A DNA stretch of 64,000 nt from Acidisoma cellulosilyticum. Lineage in GTDB: Bacteria; Pseudomonadota; Alphaproteobacteria; Acetobacterales; Acetobacteraceae. Below, piece by piece: positions 16,467 to 25,776 of the stretch. The stretch covers positions 620,001 through 684,000 of the forward strand of contig NZ_JAESVA010000002.1 of NCBI RefSeq assembly GCF_020621385.1, in the 5' to 3' direction. Position 1 is the stretch's first letter; every line of letters begins with the position of its first letter. Under the pieces are notes generated by a model. It was given only the letters and a program-made list of their open reading frames with translations. It made no database searches and was not told where the DNA came from. The translations under genes and the position numbers were made by a program.

Positions 16467-18227
16467 GTGACGAATTGGCAAGGAACCGACTGGCGGTCAG
16501 CGCTAGAACGCCAGAACATGCTGTTCATTATGGACAATAAGGCGCTAGCCTTTCAATCGATGCGGGAGAGCCAAGCCCAAGTGTCATCGGACTATGCTGA
16601 CATTCTAGCCCAGTGCTACCGCCTGTCCCGCCTGGGATTGCTCGACCAGGCGAAATCCTCCGTGTCTATCCTGTTGGATGCGCCCGAGGATGCGGTGCCG
16701 AAGCCCATCCTCCTCGACGCCCTCACCCGCCTCATCTGGATCGAGTTTCATCGCGGCCATCACCGGGAAGCAGCCGAGGTCGCAATCACGGCCATCGCCT
16801 TAGCCTGCCACTTGCAGGACCCGGCAAGGGAAGCGATCGCCCGCGCCTATCATGCCCGCGTGCTTTGCGAGGGAAATGACATCATCCGGGCCGCCGATGA
16901 GGCGACGGCGGCGGTTCGCATTGCGCGCACCACCGAACAGCCGCTTCCTCAATCAATCGCTTTGACGATCCTCGCGATCATCTGCTCGCCGCTCGGCATC
17001 AACGATGCCGGCGTAGACCTGGCACGCGAAGCGATAGAACTTGCCGAGCGGTCGGGCGACAGCGAAGCGATCGCTCATGCGCTCATCAACGACGGCTCCA
17101 TCCATGCCGATTACCTGTATCGCCTCGGGTCCGGAACCGCCGAGGAAAAGCAGGGTTTTCTGACCCACGCGATCCAGCAGACCGAACGCGCCCGCAGGCT
17201 CGCCAGCGCCCATGATGACGGGGAGATGTGTCGCCTGGCCGGCTTCAACCTCGTCGAATTCCTTCTGATGGCCGACAGGCGCGAGCAGGCCGAAGCCGTC
17301 TTGCGGGATAGCGATCTTCATACCGAGAACGCCAGCCCGCGCGGCGCCATTCACCTGACCCATATCGAAAACCTGCTGCAAATCGCACGCGGCGATATCA
17401 CCGGCGCCATCGCCTCGCTGCAACGCGCGATCGACGTCTATATCGCCTATCCTTTTATCGAATTGGCGGTATTTTCATCGGGATATCTTGCGCGTGCCTT
17501 GGCACAGACTGGCAACTTCGAAAGTGCCTATTACGAGCAGGAGCGCTTTCAGACATTGTCTCGACAGCTTCGTGACCGGCAGGGTGGTGCCCATCTGCGA
17601 TCCGCGCTTGTCCGCGACCAGGTCAATGAATTGCGTGCTGCCATTTCTATCGAACGCGAGCGCATCAAGGCCCTGGAGAAGGTGCATGCCGACCTGCAAG
17701 CCGAGGCTGACCGCCTGTTGCAATCGTCGCTGGAAGACCCGCTGACCGGCACCGGTAATCGCCGCAGGATGACGGCGGTGGTCGCCGAACTCAATGCCAA
17801 TGCAACGCCCTATGCGATCCTGCTTCTCGATCTGGATCACTTCAAGGCGGTGAACGACCGCTTTTCTCATCTGGTGGGCGACGCCGTCATCAAAACCGTG
17901 GCGACGATCCTCCATCGCAATCTGTCAGAGCAAGCGGATCTGGCGGGTGTCGCCATTCGTCTCGGCGGTGAGGAATTTTCCGTGATCCTCGTGACCGTCG
18001 ACCAGACCGCTGCCAAGGCCTTTTGCGAAAGGATGCGAACCGCGATCGAGCATAACGATTGGGACGGCATCGCGACAGGCCTGCACGTGACGGCGAGCAT
18101 CGGACTAGCGATGTCGCGGGAAGGTGCGGATGACGCGTCCCGCATGGCGCTTGCGGATGCCAGACTGTACCGCGCCAAGCATCAGGGGCGAAACCGCGTC
18201 GTGGCCGATGACGTCACTGTCGGATAG
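16467..18227 (+). CDS. Diguanylate cyclase with TPR-like sensory region
   Basis: The roughly 400 N-terminal residues are all-helical and TPR-like (repeated pairs such as AIARAYHARVLCEGND and AIAHALINDGSIHADYLY). They are followed by a coiled-coil linker and a GGDEF domain with DPLTGTGNRRRM, LDLDHFKAVND and an active GGEEF site near residue 500. The enzyme should make c-di-GMP from two GTP. The usual RxxD inhibitory site just before the active loop is not evident, so product feedback may be weak. No transmembrane helix is seen, so it is cytoplasmic. The GTG at 16467 gives the longest product; ATGs at 16518 and 16530 are alternatives. Confidence 0.85.
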   Translation: MTNWQGTDWRSALERQNMLFIMDNKALAFQSMRESQAQVSSDYADILAQCYRLSRLGLLDQAKSSVSILLDAPEDAVPKPILLDALTRLIWIEFHRGHHREAAEVAITAIALACHLQDPAREAIARAYHARVLCEGNDIIRAADEATAAVRIARTTEQPLPQSIALTILAIICSPLGINDAGVDLAREAIELAERSGDSEAIAHALINDGSIHADYLYRLGSGTAEEKQGFLTHAIQQTERARRLASAHDDGEMCRLAGFNLVEFLLMADRREQAEAVLRDSDLHTENASPRGAIHLTHIENLLQIARGDITGAIASLQRAIDVYIAYPFIELAVFSSGYLARALAQTGNFESAYYEQERFQTLSRQLRDRQGGAHLRSALVRDQVNELRAAISIERERIKALEKVHADLQAEADRLLQSSLEDPLTGTGNRRRMTAVVAELNANATPYAILLLDLDHFKAVNDRFSHLVGDAVIKTVATILHRNLSEQADLAGVAIRLGGEEFSVILVTVDQTAAKAFCERMRTAIEHNDWDGIATGLHVTASIGLAMSREGADDASRMALADARLYRAKHQGRNRVVADDVTVG

Positions 18228-18305
18228 AGGTCTTGATAGAAGCCTGGCTGCCCGCGCCTAGCATAACGGCCGAGAGCGGGGATCGGATATGCCGGACATC
18301 ACCGG

Positions 18306-19358
18306 TCATGTCGTTTCCCGCTCGATGATCTGGTAAGGGATCGGATGCTGCTCCGCCGCCAGGCGGGCGCCGGCGCGCATGGCCTCGATCGAACGCCAAA
18401 GCAGCGCGCCGGCCGCCATGCCGATGCCCATGGGATCGACGGAAACCGTCGTCAAACGCGGATGACAGCAGCGCGCGACCTCAAAATCGCCGAAACCGGC
18501 AATGGCGATCTGCCCCGGAACGGCCCAGCCACGCCGCTGACATTCCGTCATCGCGCCGAAAGCCGAAAGATCCGAGACGCAGACCACGGCATCAACGCCA
18601 GGCCAATGCGCCATCATCTGCGTCATGGCGATGCTGCCATGGTCCATGCTGATCGGCGCTTCGCCGAAGGCGATCACGCGGCCCAGGGGCAGGCCAAGCT
18701 CGGCCACGGCCGCCTCATACCCCGCACGGCGCGCGGCACCGCGCGTATCGCGCAGGCCGGCGCCCCCCAGGAAGCCGATCTCCCGATAGCCAAGCTGATA
18801 GAGCCGATGCACCAGCGCGCGCATGGCCCCCACATTGGAAAACCCGACGACATGCTCGATAGGATCGGTGGGCAGGTCCCAGGTTTCCACCACCGGCACG
18901 CCGGCGCCCTGCAACAAGCGGCGCAGCTTGGGTGAGTGGTCACCGCCGGTGACGATGATCCCCTCCGGTCGGCGGCGCAGCATGGCTTCCGCCAGCCGCT
19001 CCTCCTTCTCCTGCACATAATCGGTCGCGCCCAGCAGAAGCTGCAAGCCGCTCTGCTCCAGCGCGCGCTCCATACCCCGCGCCGTATCGGAGAAGTTGGA
19101 ATTGTTGAGCGAGGGAATAAGCGCCGCCACAAAACCTGAGCGTTTGGAGGAGAGCGTGCCGGCCGTCTGGTCCAGCACATAGCCGAGTTCATCGACCGCT
19201 TTCAGAATGCGCAGCCGCGTCTTGTCGGAGACCGCGCCATCGGCTTTCAGCGCCCGCGACACGGTCATGGCCGAAACGCCGGCCCGCTTCGCGACATCCG
19301 TCATCTTCGGCGCCGCGCGGGGGAGAAGGTGGGACGCGTCCTCCCCCGCGGCCGCCAC
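18306..19358 (-). CDS. LacI-family transcriptional regulator
   Basis: This protein of about 350 residues has the LacI helix-turn-helix (MTDVAKRAGVSAMTVSRAL), the hinge helix region and a periplasmic-binding-like effector domain. It resembles regulators of gluconate or other aldonate genes. The start is uncertain: GTG 19358 gives a short leader, ATG 19304 starts right at the helix-turn-helix, and ATG 19391 would overlap the lactonase gene. It is the last gene of the sugar-acid locus it probably controls. A matching operator lies at 24999-25015. Confidence 0.85.
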   Translation of the reverse strand: MAAAGEDASHLLPRAAPKMTDVAKRAGVSAMTVSRALKADGAVSDKTRLRILKAVDELGYVLDQTAGTLSSKRSGFVAALIPSLNNSNFSDTARGMERALEQSGLQLLLGATDYVQEKEERLAEAMLRRRPEGIIVTGGDHSPKLRRLLQGAGVPVVETWDLPTDPIEHVVGFSNVGAMRALVHRLYQLGYREIGFLGGAGLRDTRGAARRAGYEAAVAELGLPLGRVIAFGEAPISMDHGSIAMTQMMAHWPGVDAVVCVSDLSAFGAMTECQRRGWAVPGQIAIAGFGDFEVARCCHPRLTTVSVDPMGIGMAAGALLWRSIEAMRAGARLAAEQHPIPYQIIERETT

Positions 19359-19368
19359 GTCCTGGTCG

Positions 19369-20274
19369 TTACCAGCCGTAGGGATGGGCATTGACATAGA
19401 TGGAATAGAGCGACGTCTGCGCGGTGATATAAAGACGGTTGCGCTTGGCACCGCCGAAGGTGACATTGGCCACCGTCTCACCCACCGGAATGCGACCGAT
19501 CATTGTGCCGTCAGCCGCGTAGATCGCGACCGCGTCACCGGCCGAGGTCCAGATATTGCCGGCGCGATCGACACGGAAACCGTCATAGAGACCCGCTTCC
19601 ATCGTCGAGAAGATCCCCTTGCGGCTGACCGAACGACCATCGGCGGCAACCGTATAAGCGACGATCTTGGGCGTGCAGGACGGATCATGCGTCACCCCGG
19701 TATCGACGACATAAAGCAGATCCTCCTCGGGTGAGAAGGCAAGCCCATTGGGCCGCAGCAGATCGTTCACCACCATCGTCATCTCGCCCGTCTCGGGATC
19801 GAGACGATAGACATCCGCGCTGCCGATTTCGGATTCCGCCGCGTCACCCTCGTATTCGCTATCGATGCCGTAGGTCGGATCGGTGAACCAGATGCTGCCG
19901 TCACGCTTGACGACGACGTCATTGGGTGAATTCAGCCGCTTGCCCTGAAAACGATCGACCAGATTCGTCCAGCGCCCATCATGCTCCAACCGGGAGACGC
20001 GACGACCGCTATGCTCGCAGGCGATCACGCGTCCCTGCAGATCCAGCGTATGGCCGTTCTGATTGCCGCAGGGCGATTCGAAAATGCTGACGGAACTATC
20101 CGTCTCATCAAAGCGCATCAGACGGTTGTTCGGAATATCCGACCAGAGCAGGCTTTTCGCGGCCGGCACATAGACCGGACCTTCCGCCCAGCGCATGCCC
20201 GTATGCAGCTTCTCCAGCCTGGCATGGCCGATGATCAGCTGCTTGAAGCGCGGATCGAGAATCTCATAAGTCAT
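19369..20274 (-). CDS. SMP-30/gluconolactonase-family protein
   Basis: This 301-residue six-bladed beta-propeller has the metal-binding Glu31 in WAEGP, Asn118-Asp119 in SPNDVVV and an aspartate in VVDTG, the metal ligands of the SMP-30/gluconolactonase family. It would hydrolyse an aldonolactone to the free sugar acid in the cytoplasm. It lies between the ABC transporter and the LacI regulator, and the SDR dehydrogenase at the head of the locus could act on the resulting acid or on the parent sugar. Confidence 0.85.
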   Translation of the reverse strand: MTYEILDPRFKQLIIGHARLEKLHTGMRWAEGPVYVPAAKSLLWSDIPNNRLMRFDETDSSVSIFESPCGNQNGHTLDLQGRVIACEHSGRRVSRLEHDGRWTNLVDRFQGKRLNSPNDVVVKRDGSIWFTDPTYGIDSEYEGDAAESEIGSADVYRLDPETGEMTMVVNDLLRPNGLAFSPEEDLLYVVDTGVTHDPSCTPKIVAYTVAADGRSVSRKGIFSTMEAGLYDGFRVDRAGNIWTSAGDAVAIYAADGTMIGRIPVGETVANVTFGGAKRNRLYITAQTSLYSIYVNAHPYGW

Positions 20275-20297
20275 CGAACGTCCTCATTATTTTTATG

Positions 20298-20324
20298 CCC
20301 GGCCGCGTTATCTCCGCGGCCGGG
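20298..20324 (-). terminator. GC-rich hairpin between transporter and lactonase genes
   Basis: CCCGGCCGCG (20298-20307) and CGCGGCCGGG (20315-20324) form a perfect ten-base stem with a seven-base loop just after the binding-protein gene. The downstream side on the minus strand is AT-rich but lacks a clean U run. It may be a partial terminator or may stabilise the 3' end of the abundant binding-protein message. Confidence 0.45.
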
Positions 20325-20334
20325 GTATGGCGTG

Positions 20335-21441
20335 TTATTGCACGCCCCAGATGGCCTTGTAATGATCGCGGTAGCCGTTATCCGGGTCGAATGCGTCCTT
20401 CGGGCCGCCGTCATAGGCGATGTTCGCCTGGGTCACGACATGGAAGGGCGCGACATAACCCGACCAAGGCTGGCCCGCGAAAGCGCGGTTCATCTCATCC
20501 ACCAATTGCCAGCCCTGCAGGTTCAGGGGCTCGGCCACCGTCACGGATTGGTACTGACCGGCCCGGATACGCTCATAGGCCGAACGCGAACCGTCACCCG
20601 CCGCGACAGATTTCGGATTGCCGGTGCCGTCCACGCCGGCATCCTCCAAGGACGGCCCCATGAAGTCGAAATAGATATCGTTGATGGCCAGGCTGTCCGT
20701 CCATTTCGCGCCGAACTTCTGCAGCAGCGACGTCGTCAGCTGCGGCATGCGCGTGGATGTATCGGCAATCGGCGTATCCTCATAGGCCAGAACCTTGCCG
20801 CCCATGGCTTTGATGTTTCTCTCCATCTCTTTCGCCTTGGCGACCGCGATCTGATACTGGCCGTCGGTGAAGATGATCACGGCGGGTTTGCCGGCGGCGT
20901 CGATATAGGCCCAGTCGGCTGCTGCCTTGGCGACCAGCATGGCGTCGGTCGAGACATTCGCGCGCACATCCGTGCCCGGAATAGGCCCGACCTTCGGTGC
21001 CGCATGCCAGGCGACGATGGGAATGCCGGCGGCCTTGGCCGCCTGCAGGCCCGGCCGTTGCTCGATCGGGTCAAACCCTTCCAGCACGATGCCGTCAGGC
21101 TTCAACGCCAGCGCCTGACTGAAGGCCGAGGTCCGGCCCGAGACCGTGCCCGCGCCGTCGATCACGCGCACATCCCAGCCGACGGCCTTGGCCGCTTCCT
21201 GAAAGCCCTTGGTCGCGCCCAGAATGCCGCCATTCTTCATATCGCCCGCGACGACCACGACATGCTTGCCCTTCTCGGCTTTGGGACCCGTGGTCGGCCC
21301 GTCCCACGTCGTCACATGGCTCGCATATTGGGCCAGGAAGGCCTTGGCATCCGCCATGGTATCGGCACGTGCCTGCCCGGCCGCCATCGCCAGCCCCAGA
21401 ACGATCGCGGCACTTGCCATCAATCTCCGATGCAATGTCAT
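20335..21441 (-). CDS. Sugar ABC transporter substrate-binding protein
   Basis: This protein of about 368 residues has a signal peptide cut after GQARA and a type I periplasmic-binding fold of the ribose/xylose-binding class (VVVAGDMKNGGILGATKGFQ, KPDGIVLEGFDP, AGIPIVAWH). It would deliver a sugar or sugar acid to the permease encoded next to it. The start at 21441 gives the signal peptide directly; the longer frame only adds a non-coding leader. The specific ligand is not evident. Confidence 0.85.
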   Translation of the reverse strand: MTLHRRLMASAAIVLGLAMAAGQARADTMADAKAFLAQYASHVTTWDGPTTGPKAEKGKHVVVVAGDMKNGGILGATKGFQEAAKAVGWDVRVIDGAGTVSGRTSAFSQALALKPDGIVLEGFDPIEQRPGLQAAKAAGIPIVAWHAAPKVGPIPGTDVRANVSTDAMLVAKAAADWAYIDAAGKPAVIIFTDGQYQIAVAKAKEMERNIKAMGGKVLAYEDTPIADTSTRMPQLTTSLLQKFGAKWTDSLAINDIYFDFMGPSLEDAGVDGTGNPKSVAAGDGSRSAYERIRAGQYQSVTVAEPLNLQGWQLVDEMNRAFAGQPWSGYVAPFHVVTQANIAYDGGPKDAFDPDNGYRDHYKAIWGVQ

Positions 21442-21484
21442 CAACGCACTCCCTTTTTTTTGTTTTTTGTGTTGGGTTGCCAGG

Positions 21485-22534
21485 TCAGGATTGGGCGGAT
21501 TTCGGGCGCAGCTTCGCCGCCCCGCGCCGCCTTTGGGCATAGCCCGCGATACCGATCGCGATCAGCAAGGTGACGCCGTTGAACATCGGCTCCACCCAGA
21601 AGGAGCCGCCGAATTGCTGGATGCCGGCAATGCCGACGGCCAGGATGGCAACACCGACGATGGTGCCCCAGACATTGACCCGTCCGGGCTTGATGGTCGT
21701 CGAGCCCAGAAAGGCGCCAACCAGCGCGGGCAGAAGATATTCCAACCCCACGCTGGCTTGTCCGATCCGCAGCTTGGAAGCCAGCAGCACGCCCGCGACG
21801 CCGGTCAGCAGGCCCGAGGCCACGAAGGCGCCGATCGTATAGCGCTGCACCGGAATGCCGTTCAGCGCCGCCGATTTCGGATTGGCACCGATGGCGTAAA
21901 GATAACGGCCGATCGGCAGATGTTCGAGCACGAACCACAGAACAAAGGCGAGCGCGAGGACGTAGAAACCGGTAATGGGCAGATGCGCGATCCGCGTCGC
22001 GTTCAGCGCCAGGAAGCCGCGCGGCAGCACACCCACCACCTGCTCCCCGCCCGTATGCCACAGCGCCAGGGCGTACAGCACCGTGCCGGTGCCAAGGGTC
22101 GCGATGAAGCTGTCGATCCGCGCGATCTCGACCAGCATGCCGTTGAGCAGGCCGACAAAGGCTGAGATCACGACGACGACGAGAACCGCGACAGGCCAGC
22201 TGACGCCGTAATTCACCTGCAGGCTGATCGCCAGGATATGCCAAAGCACAATGCCGTAGCCGACCGTCAAGTCGATCTTGCCCGATACCATCGGGATCAT
22301 CGCCGCCAGCGACAGCAAGGCGATGATGGCCTTATCGGCGATGATGGATCGCAGATTGAGCATGGTCGGGAAAGTATCGGGCAGCAGGATCGAGAAAAGC
22401 AGGATGAGCGCCAGCATGAGCAGCGGCAGGCCGTAGACCGGCATCAGCCGCATCGCCTTTTCCCTGAGGCTTGCCCCTGCCAACTCCTTGGCCGTCGGCT
22501 CCAGCGCGTCGGAGCGCACGGAATTGATCGCCAT
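21485..22534 (-). CDS. Sugar ABC transporter permease (RbsC-like)
   Basis: This 349-residue, very hydrophobic protein has about nine to ten transmembrane segments of the BPD_transp_2 family and the coupling segment ANPKSAALNGIPVQRY that contacts the ATPase. It lies 11 bases after the ATPase gene and 43 bases before the binding-protein gene, so it belongs to the CUT2-type transporter they form. Confidence 0.87.
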   Translation of the reverse strand: MAINSVRSDALEPTAKELAGASLREKAMRLMPVYGLPLLMLALILLFSILLPDTFPTMLNLRSIIADKAIIALLSLAAMIPMVSGKIDLTVGYGIVLWHILAISLQVNYGVSWPVAVLVVVVISAFVGLLNGMLVEIARIDSFIATLGTGTVLYALALWHTGGEQVVGVLPRGFLALNATRIAHLPITGFYVLALAFVLWFVLEHLPIGRYLYAIGANPKSAALNGIPVQRYTIGAFVASGLLTGVAGVLLASKLRIGQASVGLEYLLPALVGAFLGSTTIKPGRVNVWGTIVGVAILAVGIAGIQQFGGSFWVEPMFNGVTLLIAIGIAGYAQRRRGAAKLRPKSAQS

Positions 22535-22545
22535 GTTTCGTTCCC

Positions 22546-24054
22546 TTATGCGGCTTCGGATGCGGAGGCAGACGCGATCAATGCCTCCGTCGTCAGCGCG
22601 TTGTCCTTAAGTTCAGCGATGATCTGTCCACGATTGAAGACCAGCGCGCGATGGCAGATATGGGCGATCTCCTCGAAATCGGTGGAGACGACAAGCACCG
22701 CGAGGCCGGCGTCCAGCGCGCGGGCGATCAGCCGGTAGATTTCCGCCTTGGCGCCGACATCGACGCCGGCGGTCGGGTCCTCCGCGATCAGCAGTTTGCG
22801 CCCGGTGGCAAGCCATCGGCCGACGACGACCTTCTGCTGATTGCCGCCCGACAACCCTTCGATGGCAAGATCCGGGTCATTGGGTGAGAGGCCGACCGAG
22901 GCGCCGAGGCTGCGCGCGGCGGCCGTCTCCGCGCGGCGCGTCATCGGCTGAAACAGCCCCCTGCCCGCTGCCCCCGGATTGAGAAAAGCGTTTTCACGAA
23001 TGGAGAGACTGGGCGCGATCGATTCCTCGGCACGATCCCGCGCCATCAGACCGATGCCTGCCTTCAGCGCGGCGCGGGTGGAGGAGAGATCGGGCGGCTG
23101 ACCGTCGAGCAGGATCTCTCCCCGATGCGGCAGCGTGCCGAACAACGCGCGCCCGACCTCCTCCTGCCCCGCGCCGCGCAGACCGACGAGGCCGAGCAAT
23201 TCGCCCTCATGCAGATCGAAACTGACAGGACCGGCATTGGGCGTGGTGAGATGCCGGACGGACAGCCGGGTCGGGCCGGGGCGCAAGGGCGCCTTCTCGA
23301 ACAGGCTGAGGTTGGACCGCCCGACGATCCAGGAGATCAGCTCATCCGACGTTGTTTCGGCAACCGGCTTCTGCCCGATCAAAGCGCCGTCGCGCATGAC
23401 GACGACATGATCGGCGATACGGAAAATCTCATCCAGCCGGTGGGAGACGTAGATCATGCCGACACCGCGCGCCTTCAGCGTGCGGATGGCGGCGAACAGA
23501 CGCTCCACCTCATTCGCAGGCAGGCTCGCCGTCGGTTCGTCCAACACCAGAAAGTCGCAATCGACCACCAGCGCGCGGGCAATGGCGACGAGCGATTTCT
23601 CGGTCCGGCTGAGGCTATGAACGCGGCTGCCGGGATCGATATCGCACCCGACGCGGGCAAGCGCTTCCGTCGCCCTCTCCTCGGTGCGCCGCCAGTCGAT
23701 CGCGCCGAACAGCGAGGGTTTTGCGGCAAAGCCTTCCGCCAGGCTCATGTTTTCCGCCACCGTCATCCATTCGATGAGGCCGAGATCCTGATGGATGAAG
23801 GCGACCCGATGACCGGTCCCGCCGGCGCTCTGCACGCGATGGCGATAAGGCACATTGTCGATCGAGACAGTGCCCTGATCGGCGCGGACGATGCCGCCGA
23901 GGATCTTGATCAGCGTCGATTTGCCGGCGCCATTTTCGCCCAGAAGGGCCACGACCTCGCCCCGCGGCACATCGAAACTCACGCCCTTCAAGGCATGCGT
24001 GCCGCCGAAGGTTTTGACGAGACCGTCAAACCTCAGCTTGCCTGCTCCACCCAT
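22546..24054 (-). CDS. Sugar ABC transporter ATP-binding protein, two NBDs (RbsA/XylG-like)
   Basis: This 502-residue protein has two fused nucleotide-binding domains. The first has Walker A GENGAGKST (39-47) and LVLDEPTAS but an unusual signature loop (LSRTEKSLVAIAR). The second has the degenerate Walker A of this family (GLRGAGQEE), an intact LSGGNQQKV signature and AEDPTAGVD where most members have DEPT. This asymmetry is common in CUT2 ATPases. The start has AAGGAGG upstream, next to a small GGGGC/GCCCC hairpin. Confidence 0.87.
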   Translation of the reverse strand: MGGAGKLRFDGLVKTFGGTHALKGVSFDVPRGEVVALLGENGAGKSTLIKILGGIVRADQGTVSIDNVPYRHRVQSAGGTGHRVAFIHQDLGLIEWMTVAENMSLAEGFAAKPSLFGAIDWRRTEERATEALARVGCDIDPGSRVHSLSRTEKSLVAIARALVVDCDFLVLDEPTASLPANEVERLFAAIRTLKARGVGMIYVSHRLDEIFRIADHVVVMRDGALIGQKPVAETTSDELISWIVGRSNLSLFEKAPLRPGPTRLSVRHLTTPNAGPVSFDLHEGELLGLVGLRGAGQEEVGRALFGTLPHRGEILLDGQPPDLSSTRAALKAGIGLMARDRAEESIAPSLSIRENAFLNPGAAGRGLFQPMTRRAETAAARSLGASVGLSPNDPDLAIEGLSGGNQQKVVVGRWLATGRKLLIAEDPTAGVDVGAKAEIYRLIARALDAGLAVLVVSTDFEEIAHICHRALVFNRGQIIAELKDNALTTEALIASASASEAA

Positions 24055-24179
24055 TGCCGCCTCCTTCGGGGGCTTTTGCCCCTCGTTCTTCGCAAGGCTT
24101 CTTTTTATCGACTGACGCCTCTTCTTTACGAAGATGACGCCAGTGTCGCGTTTTAGTCAGGCGTTACTTTAATCGCAGG

Positions 24180-24944
24180 TTACAGGCTCGCGGTAATGCC
24201 GCCATCGACATAGAGAATATGGCCATTGACGAAGCTCGACGCGTCGGATGCCAAAAACACCGCCGCGCCGCCGAGTTCGGCCACTTCACCCCAGCGCCCG
24301 GCCGGCGTGCGGGTCGCCAGCCAGCCGGAGAAGGCCGGGTCATCGACCAGCGCCTGGTTCAGTTCCGTTCGGAAATAGCCTGGCCCCAGACCGTTGATCT
24401 GCAGACCAAGCTTGCCCCAATCGGTCGCCATGCCCTTGGTCAGCATCTTCACCGCACCCTTGGTCGCGGTATAAGGCGCGATACCCGGACGAGCGAGTTC
24501 GCTTTGCACGGAACAGACATTGATGATCTTGCCATGACCGCGCGGGATCATATGACGCGCGACCGCCTGGCCGACAAAGAAGACGCTGTCGAGATTGACG
24601 GTCGTGATCTTCACCCAGGCTTCGAGCGGAAATTCATGCAACGGCGTGCGGTGCTGCATGCCGGCATTATTGAACAGGATTTCGATCGGCCCGATCTCGG
24701 CCTCGATCCCAGCCACGCCTGCTGTCACGGCGGCCGGGTTGGTCACGTCAAAACCCGCAATCTCAACCTTGAAACCACGACGCTCGGCAAGGTCAGCCTG
24801 GGCGCGAATGAGGGCCGCATGGTCACGGCCGTTCAGCACGACATGGGCGCCCGCTTCCGCCAGAGCTTCAGCAATCGCGAAGCCGATGCCTTTGCTGGAC
24901 CCGGTGATGAGCGCGATACGGCCCGTGAGATCGAACAGTTTCAA
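24180..24944 (-). CDS. SDR-family oxidoreductase, gluconate 5-dehydrogenase-like
   Basis: This 254-residue short-chain dehydrogenase has the cofactor motif TGSSKGIG (14-21), NNAG, a catalytic Ser in NVCSVQSE and YTATK. It closely resembles gluconate 5-dehydrogenases (GYFRTELNQALVDDP, LATRTPAGRWGEV), which interconvert gluconate and 5-ketogluconate. It is the first gene of the minus-strand sugar-acid locus. A 125-base gap to the ABC ATPase could hold a second promoter. A consensus TTGACA -35 and a LacI-like operator lie upstream. Confidence 0.83.
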   Translation of the reverse strand: MKLFDLTGRIALITGSSKGIGFAIAEALAEAGAHVVLNGRDHAALIRAQADLAERRGFKVEIAGFDVTNPAAVTAGVAGIEAEIGPIEILFNNAGMQHRTPLHEFPLEAWVKITTVNLDSVFFVGQAVARHMIPRGHGKIINVCSVQSELARPGIAPYTATKGAVKMLTKGMATDWGKLGLQINGLGPGYFRTELNQALVDDPAFSGWLATRTPAGRWGEVAELGGAAVFLASDASSFVNGHILYVDGGITASL

Positions 24945-24998
24945 GCTTTCCCCCTATCCAGTCGTCACGGCCCGTCTTGCGCGGTGCTTAGGGCCGGA

Positions 24999-25015
24999 AT
25001 GTTAGCGATAACCAT
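24999..25015. promoter_or_regulatory. LacI-family operator upstream of the SDR gene
   Basis: ATGTTAGCGATAACCAT contains GTTA and TAAC arms around a GCGA centre, close to the operators of gluconate-type LacI regulators (ATGTTA/TAACAT). On the minus strand TTGACA (25026-25021) sits 16 bases before TAACAT, so the operator would cover the spacer and -10 of the SDR promoter. The LacI gene at 18306 is the obvious candidate. Confidence 0.5.
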
Positions 25016-25131
25016 TTTACTGTCAAGCGAAGCCTGCCGTCCAGGGACCGAACAGCCAATGGCCGCCCCTCTGCACCATCACGCGTTAGTCAGTCTCCCT
25101 GCCGCCCCCAGACCTTCTCATATCCAGCGAA

Positions 25132-25776
25132 ATGGGCGAATGTTCAGACTTTCGCCCTTTGCCCGAGTTCAAGATTCCAACCGATGCCGTTCCGACCAGA
25201 CAACTGTCGCAAAGCCTGGCCCCAGTGAGGTCAGACGCCCGCACCCGGCTGAGAGCCGCGACCGCATCGGCCCATGCCGAGGTTGACCGGATTTTCACGC
25301 GTTTCGATCTGACAACCCTGGCCGGCTACAGCGCGTTTCTATCCGCGCACGCCGCCGCTTTGCTGCCGACCGAGGCCTGGCTTGACGCCCATGCGGCAAA
25401 AGCGATCACGGACTGGCCGTCCCGCCGGCGCGCGCATTATCTGACGGCCGATCTTGCTGCCTTGGGTGACGTGCCGCCGCCAGTGATGCCATTCGACAGC
25501 GCAAGCACCCCGGCCGCCGTCATCGGCGTGCTGTATGTCGTGGAAGGGTCCCGCCTCGGCGGACGGGTCCTCGCGCGCCGGCTGTCGCCTGGCCTGCCGG
25601 CGACCTATCTGACGCCGCCGTCAGGCGATGCCCCAAGCTGGCCTTCCTTGCTGCAGCGGCTGGACGATCTGGTGACCGATACGGCGTCGGAGGAGAGCGC
25701 GCTGGCCGCAGCCCTTCTGACCTTCGACCGCTTCGCCCGAGCGGGCGAGCTATCAGCCCTGGGATGCACGGCATGA
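25132..25776 (+). CDS. bphO: Biliverdin-producing heme oxygenase
   Basis: This 214-residue heme oxygenase has the heme-ligating His48 in TASAHAEVD and the distal glycine-rich helix VVEGSRLGGRVLAR. It would open heme to biliverdin, the chromophore of the bacteriophytochrome whose ATG overlaps its stop (ATGA). This is a standard bphO-bphP operon. The N-terminal 30 residues before RTRLRAATASAH look non-conserved, so the real start may be further downstream. Confidence 0.85.
   Translation: MGECSDFRPLPEFKIPTDAVPTRQLSQSLAPVRSDARTRLRAATASAHAEVDRIFTRFDLTTLAGYSAFLSAHAAALLPTEAWLDAHAAKAITDWPSRRRAHYLTADLAALGDVPPPVMPFDSASTPAAVIGVLYVVEGSRLGGRVLARRLSPGLPATYLTPPSGDAPSWPSLLQRLDDLVTDTASEESALAAALLTFDRFARAGELSALGCTA

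Noticed and set aside
19981-21573. 530-residue plus-strand frame over the lactonase and binding-protein genes
   Set aside because: It spans two real minus-strand genes and their intergenic hairpin, and has no family features.
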